Origin: a virus
Direction: 5' to 3' (one strand)
Length of the DNA: 52,722 nt
IMG/VR virus record: IMGVR_UViG_3300020711_000012
Location: 1 to 52,722 of that record
Shown in pieces: positions 32,162 to 41,248 of the stretch. The stretch's first letter is position 1, and every line of letters begins with the position of its first letter. The position numbers were made by a program, and so were the translations under genes. The notes under the pieces were generated by a model, which saw nothing but the letters and a program-made list of their open reading frames with translations, was not told the DNA's origin and did not search any database.

Positions 32162-32944
32162 ATGGCATATCTCTATAGACATATAAGATTAGACAAAAAT
32201 GAACCTTTTTATATTGGAATAGGATCAGATACTGAAGGTTTGTATAAAAGAGCATATTCTATTCATAATAGGACTAAACATTGGCGTAATATATCTAAAT
32301 TTGGCTATGAAGTAGAAATAATACTTGATAATCTTACTTGGGAAGAGGCTTGTGCTAAAGAAGTTGAATTCATAAAGCTATATGGTCGTAAAGATCTGAA
32401 TGAGGGTACTTTATGTAATTTAACTGATGGTGGAGAGGGTGGAATAGGTTTGAAACAATCAATAGAATCAATTAAAAATATGGTAGAAAAAAATACAAGA
32501 AAAATTGAATGTCCTCATTGTAATAAAGTCGGAGGATATATAGCAATGAGAAGATACCATTTTGATAATTGTAAAATAATTACTGGAAAAAATAAACATA
32601 AAGGTCATCCTATATCTGAAGAAACTAAGAAAAAAATTGGATTTGCTAATAGAATTTCTAAAAAGGGAGAAAAAAAATCTAAAGAGTGGATTGAATTAAT
32701 GAGATCTATTAATAAGGGGAATTCTTATTGTTTAGGTAAAAAATTAACAGAAGATCATAAAGAAAAAATAAGATTATCTCATACAGGAAAAAAGCATTCT
32801 CAGGAATTTAAAGATGCTGTTAGTTCTGCTACAAAAGGCATTCCTAAAAAAAAGATAGAATGCCCCTACTGCGATAAAATAGGAAGTATTCAAAATATGA
32901 AAAGATACCACTTTGATAATTGTAAACTAAATAAAATAAACTAA
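32162..32944 (+). CDS. GIY-YIG homing endonuclease with two zinc fingers
   Basis: A 260-residue paralogue of the 4285/26534/43737 group (MAYLYRHIRLDKNEPFYIGIGSD). It carries the CPHC...YHFDNC finger twice, once after the nuclease domain (CPHCNKVGG, YHFDNCK) and once at the C-terminus (CPYCDKIGS, YHFDNCK), with NUMOD3-like helices between. Unlike its relatives it has the short leader. Confidence 0.88.
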   Translation: MAYLYRHIRLDKNEPFYIGIGSDTEGLYKRAYSIHNRTKHWRNISKFGYEVEIILDNLTWEEACAKEVEFIKLYGRKDLNEGTLCNLTDGGEGGIGLKQSIESIKNMVEKNTRKIECPHCNKVGGYIAMRRYHFDNCKIITGKNKHKGHPISEETKKKIGFANRISKKGEKKSKEWIELMRSINKGNSYCLGKKLTEDHKEKIRLSHTGKKHSQEFKDAVSSATKGIPKKKIECPYCDKIGSIQNMKRYHFDNCKLNKIN

Positions 32945-32945
32945 A

Positions 32946-33407
32946 ATGATAGAGAACTTAACGACATGCCCAAAGTGTAAAGCTCCAGAGTCATGTTATA
33001 CCCAAGACATAAACGAGACCAAGAAGGCGTACAACTGTTTCAACTGCGGATTCTTTGCAAATGATATGATGATAGAAGGAGAGTTCGATCTTGTGGCGTT
33101 TGAGGAGACGATGCCAGAGCTTTATAAAGACATAAAGTACACAGACGAGCAGAAGAGAGTGTGGTATCCAAATGTGATCAACACTCCAGAGAGGGGCGTG
33201 GTATTCGTCACAGGAACTTCCAAAGACGACTGGCAATGGGCTAGCATCAAATCAATGCCGCTCACGAAGAAGGAGATGAAGATGCCTCGATTTAAAGGGC
33301 AGAGTCATAAGAGCGATCCTAAAAGTTTACAGAATCACGGTCAAGACGGATTCTATGATGCGTGTGACGAGCTGGGATTGTTCGAACTAGAAAACACAGA
33401 AGCATGA
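32946..33407 (+). CDS. Zinc-ribbon conserved phage protein
   Basis: A 153-residue protein with an N-terminal zinc ribbon (TCPKCKAPES, NCFNCGF; residues 7-37), then a mixed alpha/beta region with WYPNVINTPERGVVFV. I recognise the layout as that of an uncharacterised protein of T4-like phages. It overlaps the next ORF by 4 bases. Confidence 0.65.
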   Translation: MIENLTTCPKCKAPESCYTQDINETKKAYNCFNCGFFANDMMIEGEFDLVAFEETMPELYKDIKYTDEQKRVWYPNVINTPERGVVFVTGTSKDDWQWASIKSMPLTKKEMKMPRFKGQSHKSDPKSLQNHGQDGFYDACDELGLFELENTEA

Positions 33408-33925
33408 GAACTCAAGAACTTCATAATCTTCAATCAGATTCTAGTTTTACATTGTCTAATATACTAGAAAAGATACTGTTAGAATCTTATACGTTAATAG
33501 GTGAAAATATAGATCTAGGGAATATCTACGATTATAAAAAAGAAGGATCGTCTATATGGTCATTCTTTGATAAGCATGATATAAAGCACTATACAAAAGT
33601 AAACTATAATCCAGGAGTAGAAGATAAGCAAATTACCATAAAGTTTTTTTGGGTAGGAGAAGACGGTAAACCTAAATATGATAAGCCTCCATATACAGAT
33701 GAAAGAGTATTCAATACGCATCTTAAAATCTTTATAGAAGAAATATTACCGTTAATGAAATCTTACGAAGATCATTTTGGAATAGATTACATTACGTTAG
33801 ACCCAACAGATAAGATCAGATATAGACTGTATAGAATGTCTTTAAACCAAATAATAGACAAATCAGAGTATGAAGTGAAAGATGATGAAAAGAGAAATTT
33901 ACTCTATATAAAAAGAAAAAAATAA
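33404..33925 (+). CDS. Hypothetical protein
   Basis: A 173-residue charged protein with no recognised domain, overlapping both neighbours (4 bases before, 1 base after). Its AT-rich codon use resembles the following glycosyltransferase island more than the preceding gene. No signal or membrane segment. Confidence 0.6.
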   Translation: MRTQELHNLQSDSSFTLSNILEKILLESYTLIGENIDLGNIYDYKKEGSSIWSFFDKHDIKHYTKVNYNPGVEDKQITIKFFWVGEDGKPKYDKPPYTDERVFNTHLKIFIEEILPLMKSYEDHFGIDYITLDPTDKIRYRLYRMSLNQIIDKSEYEVKDDEKRNLLYIKRKK

Positions 33926-34548
33926 TGATCCCAACAATATCATATGCTATCACAGCCTATAATGAACACGAAGAGCTGAAGAGACTACTTACTGAGCTAT
34001 GCGACCATAAATCTGAAGGAGATGAGATAGTGGTTCAGTTAGATACCAATGCATCAGACGAGGTTAAGATGGCAGTGTTTGGTTTTAAAAATCACATAGA
34101 AACTCTGATTGAATTTCCGCTGAATAAAGATTTTGCCACTTTCAAGAACAACATAAAGGATTTCTGCAAAAAGGATTATATTGTTTTTATAGATGCTGAT
34201 GAGGTGCCGAATGAGTATTTGATGTCTAATATAGCCTCTCTTCTTGAGCAAAATCCAACAGTAGATATGTTTCTTGTACCTAGGATAAACACGGTAGAGG
34301 GATTGACACAAGAGTACATAGACAAGTGGGGATGGAACGTAGACGAACAAGGCAGAGTGAATTTCCCAGATTACCAATCAAGGATCATGAGAAACGTCTC
34401 TGAGATAAAGTGGACTGGTAAAGTACATGAGAGGTTGATAGGAACATCTACGTATGCTCACTTACCAGCAGAAGATCATTGGTGTTTGTTGCATCCGAAA
34501 ACCATAGAAAGACAAGAGAAACAAAATAAATTATACGAGACGATATAG
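33925..34548 (+). CDS. Glycosyltransferase, family 2 (GT-A fold)
   Basis: A 207-residue protein with the GT2 start (ISYAITAYNEHEELKRLL), EIVVQLDTNAS, and the metal-binding FIDADEVPNEY (near residue 91), then KWTGKVHERLIG (the conserved His-containing segment of the lipooligosaccharide-type GT2 group). First member of a run of sugar-modifying genes in the 34-39.5 kb island. Confidence 0.83.
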   Translation: MIPTISYAITAYNEHEELKRLLTELCDHKSEGDEIVVQLDTNASDEVKMAVFGFKNHIETLIEFPLNKDFATFKNNIKDFCKKDYIVFIDADEVPNEYLMSNIASLLEQNPTVDMFLVPRINTVEGLTQEYIDKWGWNVDEQGRVNFPDYQSRIMRNVSEIKWTGKVHERLIGTSTYAHLPAEDHWCLLHPKTIERQEKQNKLYETI

Positions 34549-34550
34549 AA

Positions 34551-34646
34551 ATGAAATACGTTTTTCTATTAATTTTTTTATTTTTAGTATTAATAGGGTT
34601 GTCATGTTATTTTTTAATTGTAGGAGGAGATAAAGAAGGTTATTAA
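34551..34646 (+). CDS. Single-span membrane peptide
   Basis: A 31-residue peptide, MKYVFLLIFLF followed by LVLIGLSCYFLIV and the charged end GGDKEGY. It is essentially one membrane helix. ATG lies 2 bases after the preceding stop. Its position suggests it is translated with the glycosyltransferase operon; role unknown. Confidence 0.5.
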   Translation: MKYVFLLIFLFLVLIGLSCYFLIVGGDKEGY

Positions 34647-34655
34647 AATTATCTT

Positions 34656-35150
34656 ATGATAGAAACTTTAAAATATAAAGAAAAAGAATATCCAAAATTC
34701 CAATCAGAAGGATATGCAGCACAATTTGCAATACCATACGCTAAACATGTATGTAAGGGACAGGGAGTAGATATAGGTTGTAATAGATTAGAATGGAAGT
34801 TCCCTGGAGCTATTCCTATAGATCCTGAAATTGATATCAAATATGATGCATTAAATTTTCCTCATAAAGATTTAGATTATGTATTTTCATCTCATTGTTT
34901 AGAACATTTACAAAATTGGGTTGATGTACTAGACTATTGGACTTCTAAATTAAAAATAGGGGGTACTTTATTTTTATATCTTCCAGATTATTCTCAAGAA
35001 TATTGGAGACCATGGAATAATAGAAAACACTTAAACATCTTTACTGCTGAGATTATAGTAGATTATATGAAAGATAGAAAATATAGTAATATATTTTATT
35101 CTGGAGTTGACTTGAATAATGCGTTTATGGCAATGGGACAAAAAAATTAA
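34656..35150 (+). CDS. SAM-dependent methyltransferase (class I)
   Basis: A 164-residue protein with a compact class I methyltransferase core: GQGVDIGCNRLEW (motif I), IPIDPEIDIKYDALNFP, DYVFSSHCLEHLQNWVD (motif IV region) and KIGGTLFLYLPDY. This is typical of small methyltransferases in polysaccharide or glycan clusters. AT-rich, like the rest of the island. Confidence 0.8.
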   Translation: MIETLKYKEKEYPKFQSEGYAAQFAIPYAKHVCKGQGVDIGCNRLEWKFPGAIPIDPEIDIKYDALNFPHKDLDYVFSSHCLEHLQNWVDVLDYWTSKLKIGGTLFLYLPDYSQEYWRPWNNRKHLNIFTAEIIVDYMKDRKYSNIFYSGVDLNNAFMAMGQKN

Positions 35151-35166
35151 TTGAAAAAATTATAAA

Positions 35167-35859
35167 ATGGATAAGAGAAATTTAAAATTAATAGATGGAA
35201 GTATTATTACTATAGAATTAAATTCTTTAGAATTAGAAAATCACTTTAATGATACCAGAAATTGCACTAAAGAGATATTAACTCAATTTAATGATCAAGA
35301 TTATTATAATAAATTTATAGATAAGAATGATAAGATTATATTAGATTTAGGTGCAAATATCGGTCTATTCGCTTTACATATTAGTCCATGGGCAAAAAAA
35401 ATATACTGTGTTGAACCTACTCCTAATCATTTTAATCTATTGACTAAATTGACGGAATCATATTCGAATATAAATAGGATTCAAGGTGCAATATCTAATA
35501 AAACAGGAACAGATATTTTTTATAGCTTTTTTTCAAATACTACAATGAATTCTCTTATTAACAGAGGAGAAAATAGTTTTGAAGTTAATAGCTATTCGAT
35601 AAAAGATCTTATACAATCTTTAAAATTAAAAAAGGTCGATTTTATAAAAATGGATATTGAAGGATCAGAGACAATAGCTTTAAATGAAGACGTAATCTCT
35701 TTTATGAGTAACATAGTTTCTAAGATCTTAATTGAATTTCACGAAGTTGGTGGAGTTGGTTATACAGAACAAAGAGCGATATTTGAACAAATCTTTATTA
35801 AGTACGGATATGAAATAAAACACTTCGGACCAGATGGATTATTTTGTTTAAAATTATAA
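35167..35859 (+). CDS. FkbM-family methyltransferase
   Basis: A 230-residue protein with the FkbM pattern: ILDLGANIGLFALHIS (motif I), IYCVEPTPNHFNLL, and KVDFIKMDIEGSE (the family's acidic signature) before a C-terminal ILIEFHEV strand. FkbM enzymes methylate hydroxyls of sugars and polyketides, so here glycan O-methylation is likely. Confidence 0.87.
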   Translation: MDKRNLKLIDGSIITIELNSLELENHFNDTRNCTKEILTQFNDQDYYNKFIDKNDKIILDLGANIGLFALHISPWAKKIYCVEPTPNHFNLLTKLTESYSNINRIQGAISNKTGTDIFYSFFSNTTMNSLINRGENSFEVNSYSIKDLIQSLKLKKVDFIKMDIEGSETIALNEDVISFMSNIVSKILIEFHEVGGVGYTEQRAIFEQIFIKYGYEIKHFGPDGLFCLKL

Positions 35860-35869
35860 AAAAATAAAA

Positions 35870-36640
35870 ATGAAAACAGCTTTTTATATCATTATAGGCG
35901 ATAGTCATTATCATGGATGCAGAACTGATGAATTTATAAAATCTTTTAAAAATTTTCATCCAGATATAGATTTAATTATATTTGGACAAAAAGATATAGA
36001 TAATACTTTTTCTGAAGATTCTAGATTGAATTTTTATAATTCAAAAGCAACCTTTGCAAAAAAATTATATAATGATTATGATCTAGTTGTTAATATAGAT
36101 GCCGATCATTTAATATTAGGGGAATTATCTGAAATATTAATAGGAGACTATGATATATCAGCTCCTGCAAATTATAATTCACATCTAAATTCTGGAATTG
36201 GAATAAATAGTTTTGCTAGTTCTTGCGGAGTTTTTAAAAGTAGTGAATTAATTCAATTTAACAAATATATACAAGGTGGCTTAATAGCGAGTACATCTAA
36301 AGATTTTTGGGATAAGTATGAGTATATGTCATTAAATTATTCAGATCTTTTTGGAAATAAAGAAAACGATATATTGAATATAATATGTCACATGCTTCCT
36401 TATAAATTTAAAGTATTAGAGGGAGCTTTTGAGTATACAGATCCAAATTTTTCTTGTTATTATGGATGTTCTGCTTTAGGAAGAGAAAATCAAATAGTTG
36501 TGTCAAATGGAAGATTAGAATTAGATGGAAAACCTATAAAAGCTTATCACTTTGCCGGAGGAGGAAATAATAAAGCGCACCCTAGTAGTTTATTTTCTTC
36601 TGAAGTTGTAAATTTCATATATAGTAATATAGTTAAATAA
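35870..36640 (+). CDS. Putative glycosyltransferase, GT-A fold (tandem copy 1)
   Basis: A 256-residue protein resembling GT8-like enzymes: AFYIIIGDSHYHGCRTDEF, a DxD motif in VVNIDADHLILG (about residue 70), SGIGIN and a C-terminal AYHFAGGGNNKAH. The next gene is a diverged paralogue, so this is a tandem duplication. The shared KAYHFAG/ILHHAGG ending is probably part of the sugar-nucleotide site. Confidence 0.72.
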   Translation: MKTAFYIIIGDSHYHGCRTDEFIKSFKNFHPDIDLIIFGQKDIDNTFSEDSRLNFYNSKATFAKKLYNDYDLVVNIDADHLILGELSEILIGDYDISAPANYNSHLNSGIGINSFASSCGVFKSSELIQFNKYIQGGLIASTSKDFWDKYEYMSLNYSDLFGNKENDILNIICHMLPYKFKVLEGAFEYTDPNFSCYYGCSALGRENQIVVSNGRLELDGKPIKAYHFAGGGNNKAHPSSLFSSEVVNFIYSNIVK

Positions 36641-37395
36641 TGAAGGTAGCATTTTGCACTCATGTCTCTGATAATTGGTATTATAGTATAGGAGCCGATA
36701 AATTACGTAAGTCTATAAAACATTTCCATCCAGAAATAGATTTTTATTGTTTTGGAGACAAAGAAATTTCTGATCTATTTTCCATACATCCTAATATAAA
36801 CTGGAATACTCTAAACCCAATAGTATCATATCAACTTATAGATGATTACGATATTGTAGTTCATTTTGATGCAGACTCTATGATTGTCGGAAAGCTTGAT
36901 GAATTATTAGATGAAAGCAATCTTCAGTTTGATATTATAGGAGTTAGAAATAACAATGATTATAACAAAGCAGGAAAAGATCACTACATTACTCAACAAA
37001 ATATAGATCCACAAAATTATCTAAATGCTGGATTAGTTGCTATTACCAATAAAACCCTATTGGAAGAATGGATTCATAGAAATATATCTTATGGAAATAA
37101 TCTACCATTCCAAGAACAGTCAGTTTTAAATGAATTACAGCTAAGTTATAAAACAAAAATTTTAGATCCAAAAGAATCAGGTGTATATTACGGTATTTCA
37201 AATCTATTTGGGAATAATACTCATTGGGATAGTTGGAAACAAATTAGTATTATTGGAGATGATTTAGTTTTAAATAATAAAAAAATTAAAATATTACATC
37301 ACGCTGGTGGACATGGGGCAAAAAAGCTAGACTTTGATCTTTTTAATGATACAGTAAAAGATAGACTAAATAAAATCTATGAAAGTAGTAATTAA
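36640..37395 (+). CDS. Putative glycosyltransferase, GT-A fold (tandem copy 2)
   Basis: A 251-residue paralogue of the preceding protein: AFCTHVSDNWYYSIGADKL, DxD in VVHFDADSMIVG, NAGLVAI and a final ILHHAGGHGAK. The start overlaps the previous stop by one base. Divergence between the copies suggests different donor or acceptor sugars. Confidence 0.72.
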   Translation: MKVAFCTHVSDNWYYSIGADKLRKSIKHFHPEIDFYCFGDKEISDLFSIHPNINWNTLNPIVSYQLIDDYDIVVHFDADSMIVGKLDELLDESNLQFDIIGVRNNNDYNKAGKDHYITQQNIDPQNYLNAGLVAITNKTLLEEWIHRNISYGNNLPFQEQSVLNELQLSYKTKILDPKESGVYYGISNLFGNNTHWDSWKQISIIGDDLVLNNKKIKILHHAGGHGAKKLDFDLFNDTVKDRLNKIYESSN

Positions 37396-38047
37396 TCAAC
37401 CTTTTGGAATAGGAGACATACTATTCATAAGTCCTATAGTAAAACTAATAGATGCAGAACATACTGTGTGGCCAGTAGTAGATCATTATTATTGGATAAA
37501 AGATTATATAGAGATTGATAATTTAACTTTTATTGAACAATCTAAGTTCGACAAAAATTTATATTTAGACTATATTGAAGTCCCGTTCCAACATGCTCAT
37601 TCAATATTTCCAGAATCTCAAGATTGTATGGAAGCGAAATATAAATTATTTAATGTTGATTTAAGTATGTGGAGATCTTTATCTTTTAAAAGAAATCACA
37701 AAAAAGAATCAGAACTTAAAAAATTATTAAATATTGATTCAAATGATAAGTTTATATTCATTAATAATAATTTTGCATCTAAAGAATATAGTTATAAAGT
37801 TGATATAAAAATTGATTCGAATCTAAAAATAATTTATCAAGAGTATATTGATGGATATACTTTGCTTGATTGGTGTGGAATATTAGAACAAGCTACTGAG
37901 ATTTACACAGTTTCTACAGCTTTATTTTTTATTATAGAATCTTTAAATCTCTCTAAAAATCTTCATTTATATCCAAGAAAACCTTTAGATAAAGATTTAA
38001 GTCCGATAAAATCATTAATAGCTAGTAAATGGATTTGTCATGAATAA
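37379..38047 (+). CDS. Putative GT9-like (heptosyltransferase-type) protein
   Basis: A 222-residue protein starting VVINQPFGIGDILFISPIVK, the N-terminal signature of GT9/heptosyltransferase-like GT-B enzymes. It is shorter than typical members, with a reduced second domain (DWCGILEQATEIYTVSTALFFIIE). Overlaps the previous gene by 17 bases and the next by 8 bases. Confidence 0.65.
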   Translation: MKVVINQPFGIGDILFISPIVKLIDAEHTVWPVVDHYYWIKDYIEIDNLTFIEQSKFDKNLYLDYIEVPFQHAHSIFPESQDCMEAKYKLFNVDLSMWRSLSFKRNHKKESELKKLLNIDSNDKFIFINNNFASKEYSYKVDIKIDSNLKIIYQEYIDGYTLLDWCGILEQATEIYTVSTALFFIIESLNLSKNLHLYPRKPLDKDLSPIKSLIASKWICHE

Positions 38048-38729
38048 AATAAAAGTATTTCTTCGTCATTGGAATGGTGCTAATAAACGGAAATTAGATG
38101 TTAGACCATCTTGGTTTTCTTATGAAAAATGCTATAGATCTATTAAGAAAGCAGATATAGACTTAACTATTTTACTAGATGGAACAAAAGAAGATCATCA
38201 TTTTAAATTTGATTATGAAGACAAGATAGTAGAATTTATTGGGGGCAATGATGCTTCTAGTTTACTATATGCTCTTAATTATATAGAATCTTGTAATTTA
38301 GAAGATGAAGATATAGTTTACATAATAGAAGATGATTATTTACATAAAGATGGTTGGGATCGAGTACTATTGGAATCTTTTAATTCCTTTAATGTAGACT
38401 ATGTAACTCTGTATGATCACCCAGATAAATACTTTTTACCTATGTATGATAATCTCCAATCAAAAATACTTCATACTCAATCATGTCATTGGAGAACAAC
38501 TCCCTCTACTTGTAATACATATGCAGCTCGATGGAAGACTTTTAAAAAACATTGGTTAGATTTTCATATAAAATACTGCTTACCAGAATATACTCATGAT
38601 GGATATGATCACACTAAGTTTTTAGAATTATGGAATCATGGATCCAATCTTATTTCCTGTATCTCAGGATATTCAACTCATTGTGAAAATCAATTCCTAT
38701 CTCCTACAATAGATTGGTCAAAAATATGA
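38040..38729 (+). CDS. Putative glycosyltransferase, GT-A fold
   Basis: A 229-residue protein with DLTILLDGTKEDHHF, GGNDASSLLYALNYI and the acidic IIEDDYLHKDGWD, which resembles the DxD/ED metal site and following acceptor helix of GT2-like enzymes. A His-rich C-terminal segment follows. Ends by ATGA overlap with the next gene. Confidence 0.68.
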   Translation: MNKIKVFLRHWNGANKRKLDVRPSWFSYEKCYRSIKKADIDLTILLDGTKEDHHFKFDYEDKIVEFIGGNDASSLLYALNYIESCNLEDEDIVYIIEDDYLHKDGWDRVLLESFNSFNVDYVTLYDHPDKYFLPMYDNLQSKILHTQSCHWRTTPSTCNTYAARWKTFKKHWLDFHIKYCLPEYTHDGYDHTKFLELWNHGSNLISCISGYSTHCENQFLSPTIDWSKI

Positions 38730-39499
38730 ATAAAAGTAAAAAGATCTCAGTAATAATACCAACGTATAAAGAGCCAGAATATCTTGATCTTTGCATCAAA
38801 TCAGCTATTTCTGGACAGTTTAATCACAACCAGATAATAGTTATCGTAGACGGGTTTTATGACCTAAATAAGTCAGTATTAGATAAGTACAAAGACGAAA
38901 TAGATACAGTCGTTTTAGAAGAGAATCATGGGCTTTGCAGAGCCACGAATATTGGGGTCTATAACGCAAAACATGATCTGATCTTGGTAGTGAATGATGA
39001 CAACGTGTTTCCTATGAACTGGGACGTAGATCTGCTGAGTGCATTCAGACCCGGATCCGTGTTGTCCCCAAACCAGATAGAACAGAGCCCCAGCATATTC
39101 AACCAGTTTCACATAAAGGACTTAGGAAAAACAATAGACGATTTCGATCTTCACACATTTACTCAGTATTCCACATCGATAAAAAAAGATGAAGTCGAAG
39201 AACACTGTGGATCGACTCTCCCTTTCATGATGGAGAAGAGAGACTTTTTGAGACTGGGTGGTTGGGACGAGAACTATCCCACAAATGGTGTTGTCGCTGA
39301 CTGGGACTTCTTTCTCAAGTGCAACATATCGGAACTCATGATGACTAGAACCTACAACTGTCATTTCTACCACTTTGCGCAGATAGCAACAGGTACCCAA
39401 AGAAGAGAGCAAGAGATACAAGGACACGAGTACTCTAGATACAAGTGGGGATCTTACATCAAACATGATCCAGAAAGTAACCTCAAATACATAGACTGA
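38726..39499 (+). CDS. Glycosyltransferase, family 2
   Basis: About 257 residues from the ATG at 38726. ISVIIPTYKEPEYLDLCIKS, IIVIVDGFYD, NHGLCRATNIGV and VVNDDNVFP (D-D-N in place of DxD) are GT2 hallmarks. The later GGWDENYPTNGVVADWDFFLK matches the acceptor/ED-type segment. GC content rises within this gene, marking the right edge of the AT-rich sugar island. Confidence 0.86.
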   Translation: MNKSKKISVIIPTYKEPEYLDLCIKSAISGQFNHNQIIVIVDGFYDLNKSVLDKYKDEIDTVVLEENHGLCRATNIGVYNAKHDLILVVNDDNVFPMNWDVDLLSAFRPGSVLSPNQIEQSPSIFNQFHIKDLGKTIDDFDLHTFTQYSTSIKKDEVEEHCGSTLPFMMEKRDFLRLGGWDENYPTNGVVADWDFFLKCNISELMMTRTYNCHFYHFAQIATGTQRREQEIQGHEYSRYKWGSYIKHDPESNLKYID

Positions 39500-39554
39500 G
39501 AACTTCTATTTTAAAATCTCGTCCTAATTCGGTATATTCTTTAAAAGGCATTTC

Positions 39555-40109
39555 ATGGAACCTAAACGTACTCAAAAGAAACATCAGGAAATACTAAGTA
39601 GGATAATCACACTAGGAGAGATAGACGATGATAACGTGAACGAGGTCATAGGCCTTATACACGAGATCAACAAAGAAGACGCTAAGAAATCGATCGAAAG
39701 CAGAGAGCCGATACAGCTGATACTCAACTCACCAGGAGGACACGTCTATTACGGTTTCGGTCTGGTGGACTGCATAGAGTCCTCACAGACTCCAGTTCAT
39801 GTTATAGTTCAAGGTCACGCGATGTCAATGGCTCTTCCGATACTCTGCGTTGGACATACGAGAAAGATGAGCGGAAGGTCGACTTTGATGTACCACGAAA
39901 TATCTTGGGAGACAGCTCAGGAAAAGCTAAGGTATCATAAGCAGGAGGCTAAAGAAGGAGAAAGACTTCAGGAGATGTATGATGAGATCATCTTGTCTCG
40001 TACAACTGCTACTAAGAAAAAGCTAAAGGAAGTCAAAGACAAGAACCAAGAGTGGTACATAACCCCAGATGAAGCATTAGAGCTAGGATTTATAGATGAG
40101 ATCATCTAA
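39555..40109 (+). CDS. ClpP-like serine protease
   Basis: A 184-residue ClpP/crotonase-fold protease. SPGGHVYYGFGLVDCI matches the oxyanion-strand region, the nucleophile is in GHAMSMALPIL, and the catalytic His is in TLMYHEIS. In phages such proteins often mature the prohead; alternatively it may work with host ClpX. No separate scaffold or portal gene is in the window to decide. Confidence 0.85.
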   Translation: MEPKRTQKKHQEILSRIITLGEIDDDNVNEVIGLIHEINKEDAKKSIESREPIQLILNSPGGHVYYGFGLVDCIESSQTPVHVIVQGHAMSMALPILCVGHTRKMSGRSTLMYHEISWETAQEKLRYHKQEAKEGERLQEMYDEIILSRTTATKKKLKEVKDKNQEWYITPDEALELGFIDEII

Positions 40110-40117
40110 CCAGACAG

Positions 40118-40127
40118 TATATTTATA
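40118..40127 (+). promoter_or_regulatory. Phage promoter-like motif TATATTTATA
   Basis: Located 20 bases before the ATG at 40148. Confidence 0.5.
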
Positions 40128-40147
40128 TACAAGAAACAGACATAAAG

Positions 40148-40465
40148 ATGGCAATGATACCAAAACCAAGAACTAGCGTAACAATAGATGGTCAGAAACT
40201 AGGACTTCAGTTCGATCTAAATACTAACGAAACAAAAATAGGGATCAAGATGCAGTTTGTATTAGATTCTGAAGAAGTAGATCCTAAGATAAAACAAGAG
40301 CTAACTCAAAAGATATCCACAGCTTTACAGAAAAGATTCGGTGATGCTGGTGTGATGGTGGACTTCGATGACAGGAATCCATTTGAGAATGTCATAGGAT
40401 TTTTAGTTCCTTTAAACTCAGTAGCTAATATATTAATTAAGATTCTTAAAGGAGAACACCATTGA
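40148..40465 (+). CDS. Conserved hypothetical phage protein
   Basis: A 105-residue protein with beta strands at the start (TSVTIDGQKLGLQFDLN) and a helix-rich second half, KIKQELTQKISTALQKRFG. It has its own promoter-like motif. Not recognised; the size and beta-alpha layout would fit a small tail-completion or chaperone-type protein, but this is speculative. Confidence 0.6.
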   Translation: MAMIPKPRTSVTIDGQKLGLQFDLNTNETKIGIKMQFVLDSEEVDPKIKQELTQKISTALQKRFGDAGVMVDFDDRNPFENVIGFLVPLNSVANILIKILKGEHH

Positions 40466-40498
40466 TTTATTTATATGTAAATAAACCCAGAAAATGTT

Positions 40499-40837
40499 AT
40501 GGCAGTAAAGAAAGAAGTTCCAATAAGAGCTATATTTGACCAAGTCCATATGCTAACGTCTGAAGACGTAATAAGGTCTGAACCTTTCAAGAAGTTGTTA
40601 AAAGAAAAAGCGCCAGCAGTGATCGCAGAAGCCCATAAATCCAACAGCGTATTTGCAACTTTATTTGAGATCAATGATTCAGGATGCTATATAGAACTCC
40701 ATAGAAATGACTGGCCTAATGCTCTAGAGGCATGCGTTTCTATGTACGTAGAAGAAGAAGACTATGATACTTGTGGAAAGATAACAGCTCTAATGCATGA
40801 GATAAAGGATAAGCACAAGAGATTAGCAAAAAAATAG
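40499..40837 (+). CDS. Conserved hypothetical phage protein
   Basis: A 112-residue acidic helical protein (IRAIFDQVHMLTSEDVIRS at the start, KITALMHEIKDKHKRL at the end). Lies between two other unknown genes at short spacing. No motif recognised. Confidence 0.6.
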   Translation: MAVKKEVPIRAIFDQVHMLTSEDVIRSEPFKKLLKEKAPAVIAEAHKSNSVFATLFEINDSGCYIELHRNDWPNALEACVSMYVEEEDYDTCGKITALMHEIKDKHKRLAKK

Positions 40838-40842
40838 GTCGT

Positions 40843-41247
40843 ATGGAAGAGTATAAGAACATACAAGGGGCAGTTAATACAATACTGAATGTACAGTCCT
40901 TTGTAAAAAGGAAGTCTCAGAGAGGAGGAGTAGAGAAGAAGCGAGAATCTTTCGTCAAGATAATAAACATGATAGAAGAGTCCATAGTTCGCTCTAATAT
41001 AATGTACAATGAGTTAGAGATGGACATGGCAAAGTATGAAGAGAAGTTCTATGCAGTCATAGACTACCTTCTGCTAACCACATATGGCCCAGAATGTTAT
41101 GACCTCGTAAGCTTTTATCTTTGGGAAAGAATGGACGAATCAGGACAGTCTTTGTCGCTGATAGACACCCAAGGAAATGAGATAAACATGACCAGCCCGT
41201 ACGACTTATGGGATCTCATGGTCAAGATCAACCCAAAACTTAAGTAA
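40843..41247 (+). CDS. Conserved hypothetical phage protein
   Basis: A 134-residue helical protein with an aromatic-rich C-terminal half (YDLVSFYLWERMDE), similar in layout to uncharacterised small genes of T4-like marine phages. It is one base from the following gene, so translation is probably coupled. Confidence 0.6.
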   Translation: MEEYKNIQGAVNTILNVQSFVKRKSQRGGVEKKRESFVKIINMIEESIVRSNIMYNELEMDMAKYEEKFYAVIDYLLLTTYGPECYDLVSFYLWERMDESGQSLSLIDTQGNEINMTSPYDLWDLMVKINPKLK

Positions 41248-41248
41248 G

